Source of the DNA: Bradyrhizobium sp. WBOS07
Lineage (GTDB): Bacteria; Pseudomonadota; Alphaproteobacteria; Rhizobiales; Xanthobacteraceae
Direction: 5' to 3'
Assembly (NCBI RefSeq): GCF_024585165.1
Contig: NZ_CP029008.1
Span: 4,669,501 to 4,733,500 of the forward strand
Length of the DNA: 64,000 bases
The notes under the pieces: model-generated
Told to the model about the DNA's origin: nothing
The model's database searches: none
The model's input: the letters and a program-made list of their open reading frames with translations, nothing else
Shown: positions 56,261-64,000 of the stretch, in pieces
Layout: the number at the start of each line of letters is the position of its first letter
Position numbering within the stretch: the stretch's first letter is position 1
Position numbers and translations under genes: made by a program

Positions 56261-57640
56261 CTACCCCGTCTTTCCCACCCGATGCCCCGCTGCCGGATGC
56301 GGCGCGTCGAGCCTTGCACGTCCGGCGCCGAACAGCTTCTCGCGCAGCGTGCCCTTGGCATACTCGCTCTTGTAGCGCCCGCGCTTGGTCAGCTCCGGCA
56401 CCAGCATGTCGGCGATGTCCTCGAAATCGCCGGGCGAGATCGCGAAAGCCACGTTGAGGCCGTCGACGTCGGTCTTCTCGAACCAGTCCTCGATCTTGTC
56501 GGCGACGCTTTCGGGCGTGCCGACCACGACCGGACCGGCGCCGCCGATGCCGACATGCTCGATGACGTCACGCACGGTCCAGACGCGGTCAGGGTCGCCG
56601 CGCGTGACGTTGTCGAGGGCGCTGCGACCGGCATCGTTCTGGACGTGACGCACCTGCTGGCCGAGCTCGTAGCCGGAGAAATCGATGCCGGTCCATCCCG
56701 ACATCAGCGCCAGCGCGCCTTCCGGATTGATGTGCGAGCGGTAGTCGGCATATTTCGCCGCCGCTTCCGCCTCGGTGTTGCCGAGGATGATCGTCATCAT
56801 GCTGAACATCAGGATCTCCGCCGGGTTGCGGCCGAGTGCGGCGGCCTCCTGGCGGATCGCCGAGACGCGCGGCGCAATGATCTTGGCCGACGGTCCCGAC
56901 ATGAACACGCATTCGGCGTGCCTGGCCGCGAACTGCCGGCCGCGCGGCGATGTGCCTGCCTGGTACAGCACGGGCGTCCGCTGCGGCGAGGGCTCGCTGA
57001 GATGGATGGTGTTGTTGATGCGGTAGTTCGCGCCCTCATGATTGACGCGATGGACCTTGCTGGGATCGGTGAAGATGCCGCGCTTGCGGTCGCGCAGCAC
57101 GGCATCGTCCTCCCAGCTGCCTTCCCAGAGCTTGTAGACCACCTCCATATATTCGTCGGCGATATCGTAGCGATCGTCGTGCCCGGTCTGCTTATCCTTG
57201 CCGGCGCCGCGCGCGGCGCTGTCGAGATAGCCGGTGACGACGTTCCAGCCGATCCGCCCTTCGGTGAGGTGATCGAGCGTCGACATCCGCCGCGCGAACG
57301 GATAGGGCGGCTCGAACGACAGATTGCTGGTGACGCCGAAGCCGAGATTTTGCGTCACCGCGGCCATCGCCGAGAGCAGCAGCAGCGGCTCGTTGGACGG
57401 CGTCTGTGCCGCGTTGCGTAAGGCCGCGTCAGGGCTGTTGCCGTAGACGTCGTAGACCCCGAGCACATCGGCCAGGAACAGCCCGTCGAAACGGCCGCGC
57501 TCCAGTGTCTTGGCCAGATCGATCCAGTAGGGCAGGCGGTTATACTCGGCGGTGCGGTCGCGCGGATGGGTCCACAGGCCGGGCGACTGATGAGCGACGC
57601 AATTCATCGCAAAGGCGTTGAGTCTGATCTGCTTTGCCAT
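56261..57640 (-). CDS. Flavin-dependent (LLM class) monooxygenase, NtaA/DszA type
   Basis: A 459-residue protein of the bacterial luciferase-like fold. Features of the NtaA/SnaA/DszA group are present: LNAFAMNCVAHQSPGLWTHPRD at the start, GRFDGLFLADVLGVYDVYG, TLDHLTEGRIGWNVVTGYLDSAARG and VLYQAGTSPRGRQFAARHAE. These enzymes use reduced FMN supplied by a reductase to oxidise nitrilotriacetate, sulfur or other compounds. ATG 57640 has GGGAG upstream. No reductase gene is adjacent. It is divergent from the M20 peptidase gene. Confidence 0.9.
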   Translation of the reverse strand: MAKQIRLNAFAMNCVAHQSPGLWTHPRDRTAEYNRLPYWIDLAKTLERGRFDGLFLADVLGVYDVYGNSPDAALRNAAQTPSNEPLLLLSAMAAVTQNLGFGVTSNLSFEPPYPFARRMSTLDHLTEGRIGWNVVTGYLDSAARGAGKDKQTGHDDRYDIADEYMEVVYKLWEGSWEDDAVLRDRKRGIFTDPSKVHRVNHEGANYRINNTIHLSEPSPQRTPVLYQAGTSPRGRQFAARHAECVFMSGPSAKIIAPRVSAIRQEAAALGRNPAEILMFSMMTIILGNTEAEAAAKYADYRSHINPEGALALMSGWTGIDFSGYELGQQVRHVQNDAGRSALDNVTRGDPDRVWTVRDVIEHVGIGGAGPVVVGTPESVADKIEDWFEKTDVDGLNVAFAISPGDFEDIADMLVPELTKRGRYKSEYAKGTLREKLFGAGRARLDAPHPAAGHRVGKTG

Positions 57641-57810
57641 GCTGGCTCCCGGCGCACTGTACTGAGCGCTCTTCGAATGATAGAGGTGCGCCCGAACTTG
57701 ACGCCTGACTTGGCGAAGTTCTTGCATATCGCTTGCGCTTGGCAAGGCCAAAATCGGCGGCGCTGCCGCACTGGCAAGCCAATCTCAAGCAAGCAAGGAC
57801 GAAATCCCAA

Positions 57811-57842
57811 GAGAAGTACAAGAGAAGTACACGCGAAGTACA
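57811..57842. repeat. Three tandem 11-bp direct repeats
   Basis: GAGAAGTACA occurs at 57811-57820 and 57822-57831, and GCGAAGTACA at 57833-57842, with an 11-bp period. They lie 84 bp before the M20 gene in the 285-bp divergent region. The period equals about one helical turn and could bind a regulator on one DNA face. No other gene-like feature is seen in this gap. Confidence 0.6.
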
Positions 57843-57925
57843 AGAACTATCCAGCCCCCTGCCACTTTCGGAGGCCAACCCGTATCGGGTAAGGTCCTTC
57901 GTCCTGAAGTCCCGAAAAGCAAGTC

Positions 57926-59323
57926 ATGACCAGAGCCGACGCCATCGCCCGCGCCCGTGAGGATTTCCGATCCGGCGCATTCCTCGCCGAGCTCGACCGC
58001 CGCGTCGCCTTCAAGACCGAGAGCCAGAACACCTCGCGCGGCCACGAGCTGCGCGCCTATCTGGAGCAGGAGATGCAGCCGGCCTTCGCCGCCCTGGATT
58101 TCACCAGCCGTATCGTCGAGTCCCCCAGCGGCAAGGCGCCGTTCCTGCTCGCCGAGCATCACGAGAGTGCCTCCGCGCCGACCGTGCTGATCTACGGCCA
58201 TGGCGACGTCGTCGACGGCATGGAAGGCGAGTGGCGCGACGGGCGCGATCCCTGGCGCACAACGATTGCGGGCGCGCGGCTCTACGGCCGCGGCACCGCC
58301 GACAACAAGGGTCAGCACAGCATCAACATGGCGGCGCTCCGCGCCGTGCGCGATGCCCGCGGCGGCAAGCTCGGCTTCAACGCCAAGTTCATCGTGGAGA
58401 TGGGCGAGGAGATCGGCTCGCCCGATCTGGGCAAGGTCTGCGACCTCAATCGCGACGCGCTTAGGGCGGATCTGTTCGTGGCCTCCGACGGGCCGCGCCT
58501 GTCCGCCGACCGTCCGACCCTGTTCCTCGGTTGCCGCGGCGGCATTCGCATTCATCTGGATGTGAACCTGCGCGACGGCGGCCATCATTCCGGCAATTGG
58601 GGCGGCGTGCTGGCCAATCCCGCGACCATTCTGGTCAACGCGATCTCGACGCTGGTCGACGGCCACGGCCGCCTGCAGCTCGAAGCGCTGAAGCCGCCGC
58701 GGCTCACCAACCAGATCCGCTCCTATCTGGCCGATGTGCAGGTGGTGCCGAGCGCGGACGAGCCCGCACTGGCGGAGAACTGGGGCGAGGAGGGTCTTTC
58801 GGCCGCCGAGCGGCTCTACGCCTGGAATACGCTGGAAGTGCTGGCGATGTCGTCGGGCAATATCGAGAAGCCGGCCAACGCCATTCCGGGCCATGCCAAT
58901 GCCGTGCTGCAACTGCGTTTCGTGGTCGGGACCAAGATCGAGGGCCTGGTCGAAGCCATCCGCGCGCATCTGGTCGCAAAGGGTTTTCCGATGGTCGAGG
59001 TGCGGGCGGCCCAGAGTTTTGCTGCATCGCGCACAGACTTCGACAGCCCGTGGATCAAATGGGCGGCGGATTCGGTGCAGGAGACCACCGGCAAGGCGCC
59101 GGCCGTGCTGCCGAATTTCGGCGGCTCGCTTCCCAATGACGTGTTCTCCGAAATCCTCGGCCTGCCGACGATCTGGGTCCCGCACTCCTATCCCGGCTGC
59201 TCCCAGCATGCGCCCAATGAGCACATTCTGCTGCCTCTGACCGAAGAGGCCTTGACGGTGATGGCCGGGCTGTTCTGGGATCTCGGCCAATTGCCAGGAC
59301 CGTTAACTCGCCCGCTAAACTAA
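57926..59323 (+). CDS. M20 family metallopeptidase
   Basis: A 465-residue di-zinc peptidase/amidohydrolase. Metal and catalytic motifs: GHGDVVDG near residue 91, the Asp bridging region YGRGTADNKGQ, Glu pair in EMGEEIGSPD, and the C-terminal His in NEHILL. The family cleaves dipeptides or N-acyl amino acids. It is followed within 85 bp by a polar amino-acid ABC importer, so it probably releases amino acids from conjugates taken up or exported with that system. Confidence 0.92.
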   Translation: MTRADAIARAREDFRSGAFLAELDRRVAFKTESQNTSRGHELRAYLEQEMQPAFAALDFTSRIVESPSGKAPFLLAEHHESASAPTVLIYGHGDVVDGMEGEWRDGRDPWRTTIAGARLYGRGTADNKGQHSINMAALRAVRDARGGKLGFNAKFIVEMGEEIGSPDLGKVCDLNRDALRADLFVASDGPRLSADRPTLFLGCRGGIRIHLDVNLRDGGHHSGNWGGVLANPATILVNAISTLVDGHGRLQLEALKPPRLTNQIRSYLADVQVVPSADEPALAENWGEEGLSAAERLYAWNTLEVLAMSSGNIEKPANAIPGHANAVLQLRFVVGTKIEGLVEAIRAHLVAKGFPMVEVRAAQSFAASRTDFDSPWIKWAADSVQETTGKAPAVLPNFGGSLPNDVFSEILGLPTIWVPHSYPGCSQHAPNEHILLPLTEEALTVMAGLFWDLGQLPGPLTRPLN

Positions 59324-59408
59324 GTCTCGATCCAGCCAAAAGTCACATTCTAATCCCGGCCGATTTGTGCTTGCATCCGGCCGCATCATCCTGAAAGGGG
59401 ACAAAAAA

Positions 59409-60320
59409 GTGAAACATTTCCGTAGCATCGGACTCGCGCTCGCCGCGACCTTCGTCGTCAGCCAGGCCGGCGCCCAGCAGCTGACCGGCACGCTAAAGAA
59501 CATCAAGGACACCGGCGCCATTACGCTGGGCTTCCGCGACTCCTCGATCCCGTTCTCCTATCTCGACGACAACCAGAAGCCCGTCGGCTTCGCGATGGAC
59601 ATCTGCTACAAGATCGTCGACGCCGTGAAGAAGGAGCTCAAGCTCGACAAGCTCGAGGTCAAGCTCAACCCGGTGACCTCGGCGACGCGTATCCCGCTGA
59701 TGGCCAACGGCACCATCGACCTCGAATGCGGCTCGACCACCAACAACGCCGAGCGCCAGAAGCAGGTCGCCTTCACCAACACCCACTACCTGACCGCCAG
59801 CCGCTACGTCTTCAAGAAGTCCAGCGGACTGAAGTCGATCGACGATCTCAAGGGCAAGACGGTGGTCTCGACCGCCGGCACCACCAACATCAAGCAGCTG
59901 ACCGAGGCCAATGTCGCCAAGAGCCTCGGCGCCAACATCATCCCCGCCAAGGACCACGCCGAGGCCTTCCTGATGGTCGAGACCGACCGCGCGGTCGCCT
60001 TCGTCATGGACGACATCCTGCTGGCGAGCCTCGTCGCCGGCTCGAAGTCGCCGGGCGACTATGAGATCTCCAAGGACGCCTTCTCCAAGCCCGAGCCCTA
60101 CGGCATCATGCTGCGCAGGGACGATCCCGCCTTCAAGAAGGTGGTCGATGCGGCAACCGCCGCGCTCTATACTTCGGGCGAAGCCCAGAAGATCTACGAC
60201 AAGTGGTTCACGCAGAAGATCCCGCCGAAGGGCCTGAACCTCAACACCCCGATCTCGGCCGAGCTGAAGAACGAGTTCGCCAAGCCGACGGACTCGCCGA
60301 ACCCGGACGATTATAAGTAA
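59409..60320 (+). CDS. Glutamate/aspartate-type ABC periplasmic binding protein
   Basis: A 303-residue protein from GTG 59409, with GGGG about 8 bases upstream. The signal peptide is MKHFRSIGLALAATFVVSQAGAQ. The type II binding fold shows GAITLGFRDSSIPFSYLDDNQKPVGFAMDIC, the ligand stretch GTIDLECGSTTNN and ALYTSGEAQKIYDKWF. It resembles GltI. It starts a transporter operon with two permeases and an ATPase; two stem-loops follow that may leave it more abundant than the membrane parts. Confidence 0.93.
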   Translation: MKHFRSIGLALAATFVVSQAGAQQLTGTLKNIKDTGAITLGFRDSSIPFSYLDDNQKPVGFAMDICYKIVDAVKKELKLDKLEVKLNPVTSATRIPLMANGTIDLECGSTTNNAERQKQVAFTNTHYLTASRYVFKKSSGLKSIDDLKGKTVVSTAGTTNIKQLTEANVAKSLGANIIPAKDHAEAFLMVETDRAVAFVMDDILLASLVAGSKSPGDYEISKDAFSKPEPYGIMLRRDDPAFKKVVDAATAALYTSGEAQKIYDKWFTQKIPPKGLNLNTPISAELKNEFAKPTDSPNPDDYK

Positions 60321-60326
60321 GCAAAC

Positions 60327-60384
60327 CTCGATCTTTTCGATCGAGATCATGTCCGGCCACTCTTGACACCAGGGTGGCCGGACA
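60327..60384 (+). promoter_or_regulatory. Two intercistronic stem-loops in the transporter operon
   Basis: CTCGATC-TTTTC-GATCGAG at 60327-60345 is a perfect hairpin. TGTCCGGCCAC (60350-60360) pairs perfectly with GTGGCCGGACA (60374-60384) and is followed by TTTGC. Such hairpins after the binding-protein gene often protect its mRNA or partly stop transcription. Confidence 0.65.
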
Positions 60385-60448
60385 TTTGCATAGGCGCCAG
60401 GACTTTCTCTCAAGACATCCATAGCTGGCGCGTTCGCGCGGGGGACAC

Positions 60449-61180
60449 GTGAACTACAACTGGAACTGGGGAATCTTTTTCCAGCCGAACCCGATGGGGA
60501 CCGGCACCTATCTCGACATGCTCTTGTCGGGCCTGGTGCTAACCCTCAACACCGCGGCGCTGGCCTGGGTCATCGCGCTGATCACCGGCTCGCTCGTCGG
60601 CGTGATGCGCACGCTGCCGTCGAAGGGGGCGAACTGGTTCGGCTTTGCCTATGTCGAATTCTTCCGCAACATGCCGCTGCTGGTGCAGCTCTTCCTGTGG
60701 TACTTCGTGCTGCCGGAGTTGCTGCCGAAAGCCGCCGGCACCTGGCTGAAGCAGCTGCCCAACGCGCCGTTCTGGACGGCGGCGATCGGCGTCGGCTTCT
60801 TCATGTCGGCGCGCGTTGCCGTGCAACTGCAGGCCGGCATCAGCTCGCTGCCGCGCGGGCAGAAGATGGCCGCGACGGCGCTGGGCCTGACCACCGCGCA
60901 GGGCTATCGCTACGTGCTGCTGCCGATGGCGTTCCGCATCATCCTGCCGCCGCTGACCTCTGAATTCCTCAACACCATCAAGAACACCGCGGTTGCGATC
61001 ACCATCGGCCTGCTCGAGCTGACCGGACAGGCGCGCTCGATGCAGGAATTCTCGTTCCAGGTGTTCGAAGCCTTCACCGCCGCGACCATTCTGTACCTCC
61101 TCGTCAACGCCGTTGTCGTGACCGCGATGCGCTTCCTCGAGCGCTGGGTCGCGATCCCCGGCTACATCACGGGGAAATAG
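60449..61180 (+). CDS. Amino-acid ABC permease, GltJ/HisM type
   Basis: A 243-residue protein with five or six membrane helices, beginning at GTG 60449 after GGGGGAC. The inner-membrane coupling motif is in ATALGLTTAQGYRYVLLPMAFRIILPPL, and the NMPLLVQLFLWYF stretch is typical of GltJ. Its stop is 2 bp before the next permease start. It forms the transmembrane heterodimer with that protein. Confidence 0.94.
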   Translation: MNYNWNWGIFFQPNPMGTGTYLDMLLSGLVLTLNTAALAWVIALITGSLVGVMRTLPSKGANWFGFAYVEFFRNMPLLVQLFLWYFVLPELLPKAAGTWLKQLPNAPFWTAAIGVGFFMSARVAVQLQAGISSLPRGQKMAATALGLTTAQGYRYVLLPMAFRIILPPLTSEFLNTIKNTAVAITIGLLELTGQARSMQEFSFQVFEAFTAATILYLLVNAVVVTAMRFLERWVAIPGYITGK

Positions 61181-61182
61181 CG

Positions 61183-61875
61183 ATGTTCGGCAATCTCGAT
61201 TTCGACGTCATCCGCCGCGCGCTGCCCTATCTGTTCTTCGAGGGCATGACGTTCACGCTGACACTGACGGGCCTCGCAGCGCTGGGCGGTCTCATCTTCG
61301 GCACGGCCCTCGCCATGATGCGGCTCTCGGGCTTCAAGATCCTTGGCCGAGCCGCCGGGATCTATGTCGACTTCATGCGCTCGCTGCCGCTGGTGCTGGT
61401 GATCTTCTGGTTCTACTTCCTGGTGCCCTATATCGGGCAGTGGGTAACCGGTGCCTCGCGCCCGATCAGCGTCGGCGCTTTCGCGTCCTCGCTCATCACC
61501 TTCATCATGTTCGAGGCGGCGTATTTCTCGGAGATCATGCGCGCCGGCATCCAGTCGATCTCGCGCGGCCAGCCGGCCGCCGCCAGTGCGCTGGGGCTGA
61601 CCTACGCCCAGACCATGCGCTACGTCGTACTGCCGCAGGCGTTCCGCAACATGCTGCCGGTCCTGATCACGCAGACCATCGTGCTGTTCCAGGACACGTC
61701 GCTGGTCTACGTCCTCTCGATCACGGATTTCCTGGGAGCCGCGAGCAAGGTCGCACAGCGCGACGGGCGCCTCGTCGAGATGTACCTGTTCGCAGCCGTG
61801 GTCTACTTCACCATTTCCTGTATCGCGTCCTACGGCGTTCGCCGCCTCCAGGCGCGCATCGCCATCATTCGCTAG
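61183..61875 (+). CDS. Amino-acid ABC permease, GltK type
   Basis: A 230-residue protein with five membrane helices. The EAA-like loop is ASALGLTYAQTMRYVVLPQAFRNMLPVL, and RSLPLVLVIFWFYFLVPY matches GltK-type permeases. It follows the other permease after 2 bp and precedes the ATPase by 12 bp. Confidence 0.94.
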   Translation: MFGNLDFDVIRRALPYLFFEGMTFTLTLTGLAALGGLIFGTALAMMRLSGFKILGRAAGIYVDFMRSLPLVLVIFWFYFLVPYIGQWVTGASRPISVGAFASSLITFIMFEAAYFSEIMRAGIQSISRGQPAAASALGLTYAQTMRYVVLPQAFRNMLPVLITQTIVLFQDTSLVYVLSITDFLGAASKVAQRDGRLVEMYLFAAVVYFTISCIASYGVRRLQARIAIIR

Positions 61876-61887
61876 GGCTAGACGCTC

Positions 61888-62619
61888 ATGATCGAAATCA
61901 GCCACGTCAACAAATGGTACACGCCGAGCTTCCAGGTGCTGACCGATTGCACGACCAGCGTCACCAAGGGCGAGGTCGTGGTGGTCTGCGGCCCCTCGGG
62001 CTCGGGCAAGTCGACGCTGATCAAATGCGTCAATGCGCTGGAGCCGTTCCAGAGCGGCGACATCAGCGTCGACGGCACCAAGGTCAACGATTCCAAGACC
62101 GACCTGCCGAAGCTGCGCTCGCGCGTCGGCATGGTGTTCCAGCACTTCGAGCTGTTTCCGCACCTCAAGATCATCGACAATCTCTGCCTCGCGCAGGAGA
62201 AGGTGCTCGGGCGGCCGCATGACAAGTCGGTCACCAAGGGCATGCAGCTCTTGGAGCGCGTCGGCCTCAAGGAGCAGGCGCAGAAATTCCCGGCGCAGCT
62301 CTCCGGCGGCCAGCAGCAGCGCGTTGCGATCGCCCGTGCGCTGGCCATGGATCCGATCGTCATGCTGTTCGACGAGCCGACCTCGGCGCTCGACCCGGAA
62401 ATGGTCAGCGAGGTGCTCGACGTCATGGTCGATCTCGCCCGCGAAGGTATGACCATGATGGTCGTCACCCACGAGATGGGCTTTGCCCGCAAGGTCGCCA
62501 ACCGCGTCATCTTCATGGACCGCGGCGAGATCGTCGAGGATGCGGCGAAGGAAGACTTCTTCGGCAAGCCCCGCAGCGACCGCGCACAGAAGTTCTTGTC
62601 GAAGATCCTGTCGCATTAA
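61888..62619 (+). CDS. Amino-acid ABC transporter ATPase, GltL type
   Basis: A 243-residue ATPase with Walker [10 protein letters not shown] (35-43), the Q-loop in [11 protein letters not shown], signature LSGGQQQR, Walker B IVMLFDEP and the switch His in [10 protein letters not shown]. It powers the importer encoded upstream. Length and motifs are normal. Confidence 0.96.
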   Translation: MIEISHVNKWYTPSFQVLTDCTTSVTKGEVVVVCGPSGSGKSTLIKCVNALEPFQSGDISVDGTKVNDSKTDLPKLRSRVGMVFQHFELFPHLKIIDNLCLAQEKVLGRPHDKSVTKGMQLLERVGLKEQAQKFPAQLSGGQQQRVAIARALAMDPIVMLFDEPTSALDPEMVSEVLDVMVDLAREGMTMMVVTHEMGFARKVANRVIFMDRGEIVEDAAKEDFFGKPRSDRAQKFLSKILSH

Positions 62620-62627
62620 CTTTCTCG

Positions 62628-62731
62628 GTCATTCCGGGGCGCGACGCAGTCGCGAGCCCGGAATCCATCGGGCGGCATGACCGGGGTAAGATGGATTCCG
62701 GGCTCGTCGCTGCGCGCCGCCCCGGAATGAC
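62628..62731. repeat. Palindromic intergenic repeat, family A copy 3
   Basis: Outer arms GTCATTCCGGGGCGCGACGC and CGCCGCCCCGGAATGAC; inner arms CCCGGAATCCATC and ATGGATTCCGGG. It starts 8 bp after the ATPase stop codon and is very like the copy at 53536. Confidence 0.9.
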
Positions 62732-62809
62732 GGGTTGAGGGTTTCGTGGCCCCACCAAATCCCGTATACGAACAGGCAAATTCCCTCCTTCCTCCCCAGG
62801 AGACCTGCC

Positions 62810-63670
62810 TTGGACCCGATCGCCTACGTCAATGGCTCATTCGTCCCGCTTTCCGAAGCCAAGATCTCGGTGCTCGATCGCGGCTTCCTGTTCGCCGACG
62901 GCATCTACGAGGTCTCGGCCGTGCTCGACGGCAAGCTGGTCGACAACGCCTCGCATCTGGCGCGGCTGGAGCGGTCGGTCGGCGAGATCGAGCTGAAGCT
63001 GCCGGAGACGATCGAGCGCATCACGGAGCTGCAGAAGGAGCTGATCGCGCGCAACAAGCTCGCGAACGGTCTCGTCTATCTCCAGGTGACGCGCGGCGCC
63101 GACAAGGGCCGTGACTTCGCCTTCCCCAAGGGCGACGTCAAATCGAGCCTGGTGATGTTCACCTCGGAAAAGGACATCATCAATGCCGCGTCGGCCAAGA
63201 CCGGTATCAGCGTCATCACGGTGCCAGACATCCGCTGGGAGCGGCGCGACATCAAGAGCGTGGCGCTGCTGGCGCAGGTCTTGGCGAAGCAGGCCGCGGC
63301 CGAGGCCGGCGCAGGCGAGGCCTGGATGCTGGAAGACGGCTACGTCACCGAGGGCGGTTCGTCCTCGGCGTTCATCCTCACCAAGGACGACGTCATCGTG
63401 ACCCGCAAGAATTCCAACGCGATCCTGCCGGGCTGCACCCGCAAGGCCGTGGTGGCGCTCGCCGAGGAGCGCCAGCTCCGCGTCGAGGAGCGTTCGTTCA
63501 CGGTCGCCGAGGCGCTTGCCGCCAAGGAGGCCTTTGCCACCTCGGCCTCGCTGTTCGTCCAGCCGGTGGTTGCGATCGACGGCCAGAAGATCGGCGACGG
63601 CAAGCCGGGCCCGATGGCCACCCGCCTGCGCGAGATCTACGTGGAGTTCGCCAAGGCGACCGCGGTCTGA
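62810..63670 (+). CDS. D-amino-acid transaminase-like aminotransferase (class IV)
   Basis: A 286-residue PLP enzyme starting at TTG 62810, with AGGAG 7 bases upstream and alignment to the usual start (DPIAYVNGSFVPLSEAKISVLDRGFLFADGIYE). The PLP Lys is in RRDIKSVALLAQVLAKQ, the Glu in EAWMLEDGYVTEGGSSSAFI. Length matches Bacillus D-amino-acid aminotransferase (about 283). Branched-chain aminotransferase activity is an alternative. It lies downstream of the importer but is separated by a repeat. Confidence 0.88.
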   Translation: MDPIAYVNGSFVPLSEAKISVLDRGFLFADGIYEVSAVLDGKLVDNASHLARLERSVGEIELKLPETIERITELQKELIARNKLANGLVYLQVTRGADKGRDFAFPKGDVKSSLVMFTSEKDIINAASAKTGISVITVPDIRWERRDIKSVALLAQVLAKQAAAEAGAGEAWMLEDGYVTEGGSSSAFILTKDDVIVTRKNSNAILPGCTRKAVVALAEERQLRVEERSFTVAEALAAKEAFATSASLFVQPVVAIDGQKIGDGKPGPMATRLREIYVEFAKATAV

Positions 63671-63684
63671 CCCACGCGCAGCTG

Positions 63685-63778
63685 TCGTAGGGTGGGCAAA
63701 GGCGCGAAGCGCCGTGCCCACGTCCTCCCTCCTGTCAGCCACAGAACGTGGGCACGCTTCGGTTTGCCCACCCTACGA
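63685..63778. repeat. Palindromic intergenic repeat, family E copy 2
   Basis: Outer arms TCGTAGGGTGGGCAAA and TTTGCCCACCCTACGA are exact complements; inner arms GGCGCGAAGCGCCGTGCCCACG and CGTGGGCACGC also pair. It separates convergent genes. Confidence 0.9.
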
Positions 63779-63794
63779 GACCTCTCCTTGCAGC

Positions 63795-64000
63795 CTACGC
63801 CACCGACGCCTTCACCTTCACCGGATGCACCGCGCGGAATGCGATCGCGATCCTGTTCCAGGCGTTGATGGCGCCGATCAGCATGGTCAGGTTCACCGTC
63901 TCTTCCTCGGAGAACTGCGCGCGAACCTGCTCGTAGACGTCGTCGGGCGCGTGGGTCTGCGAGATCAGCGTTACCGATTCCGTCCAGGCCAGGGCCGCGC
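63795..64000 (-). CDS. C-terminal part of a carboxymuconolactone decarboxylase/AhpD-like protein
   Basis: The 67 last codons are inside the window: AALAWTESVTLISQTHAPDD then a helix EETVNLTMLIGAINAWNRIAIAFRAVHP. This is the typical end of AhpD-type carboxymuconolactone decarboxylase proteins. The CxxC part lies beyond the right edge. Confidence 0.8.
   Translation of the reverse strand, partial: AALAWTESVTLISQTHAPDDVYEQVRAQFSEEETVNLTMLIGAINAWNRIAIAFRAVHPVKVKASVA

Noticed and set aside
57811..57842. Tandem repeats considered as replication iterons
   Set aside because: Only three short copies, no DnaA-box cluster, no AT-rich unwinding region and no replication gene nearby.

Overview
This 64 kb window looks like chromosomal core-type DNA from a GC-rich alphaproteobacterium, almost certainly Bradyrhizobium or a close Nitrobacteraceae relative. 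The grounds are high GC with strong GC3 bias, gene content (CpdR, gltBD, HutG-like amidohydrolase), many intergenic palindromic repeats of several families, a heat-shock leader of the ROSE type known from Bradyrhizobium, and single good matches to RpoH, EcfG and FixK2-type promoter motifs. I see no insertion sequence, prophage, integrase or CRISPR array. No taxonomic search was possible.

Layout. 0-16 kb: an SPFH/NfeD membrane-quality pair; an HxlR regulator divergent from an AhpD-like protein with twin palindromic operators; a KdsD-type isomerase divergent from a beta-barrel protein; the glutamate synthase pair gltB-gltD behind a structured leader; a proline-rich secreted protein; two alpha/beta hydrolases; an Hsp20 gene with RpoH promoter and RNA thermometer. 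16-25 kb: a very large membrane-anchored di-haem RoxA-like protein with an unusual N-terminal domain, an adenylate cyclase/TPR protein, LysE and TauE exporters, a LysR regulator, GFA protein, HisN-type phosphatase. 25-31 kb: a strong small-RNA candidate, HutG-type amidohydrolase, CpdR, tRNA-Val(GAC), DUF2945 and DUF488 proteins, an orphan periplasmic binding protein, and a frameshifted secreted-protein gene behind a perfect FNR/FixK2 box.

31-46 kb: an ATPase/FtsX-permease/HlyD-adaptor export operon; an enolase-superfamily enzyme; an adenylate cyclase with a periplasmic c-haem sensor; an esterase-like protein that has lost catalytic residues; AlkB; a 46-residue membrane protein; a two-component pair with a DUF4173-like membrane protein; a membrane-anchored GH3 enzyme. 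46-50 kb: a manganese catalase fused to a DUF892 domain behind an EcfG-type promoter, and a TetR/PspA/YiaA envelope-stress cluster with matching palindromic operators.

50-64 kb: catabolic genes (SDR, aldehyde dehydrogenase, Old Yellow Enzyme, GFA, ThDP decarboxylase, flavin monooxygenase), then an M20 peptidase followed by a complete polar amino-acid ABC importer (binding protein, two permeases, ATPase) and a D-amino-acid-transaminase-like enzyme. A plausible reading is uptake and breakdown of amino acids, acylated amino acids and 2-keto acids, but substrates cannot be read from sequence. The window ends inside an AhpD-like gene. The most notable observations are the small RNA, the FixK2-box frameshifted gene, the catalase-DUF892 fusion, the haem-linked cyclase, the di-haem fusion protein and the TetR/PspA operators.
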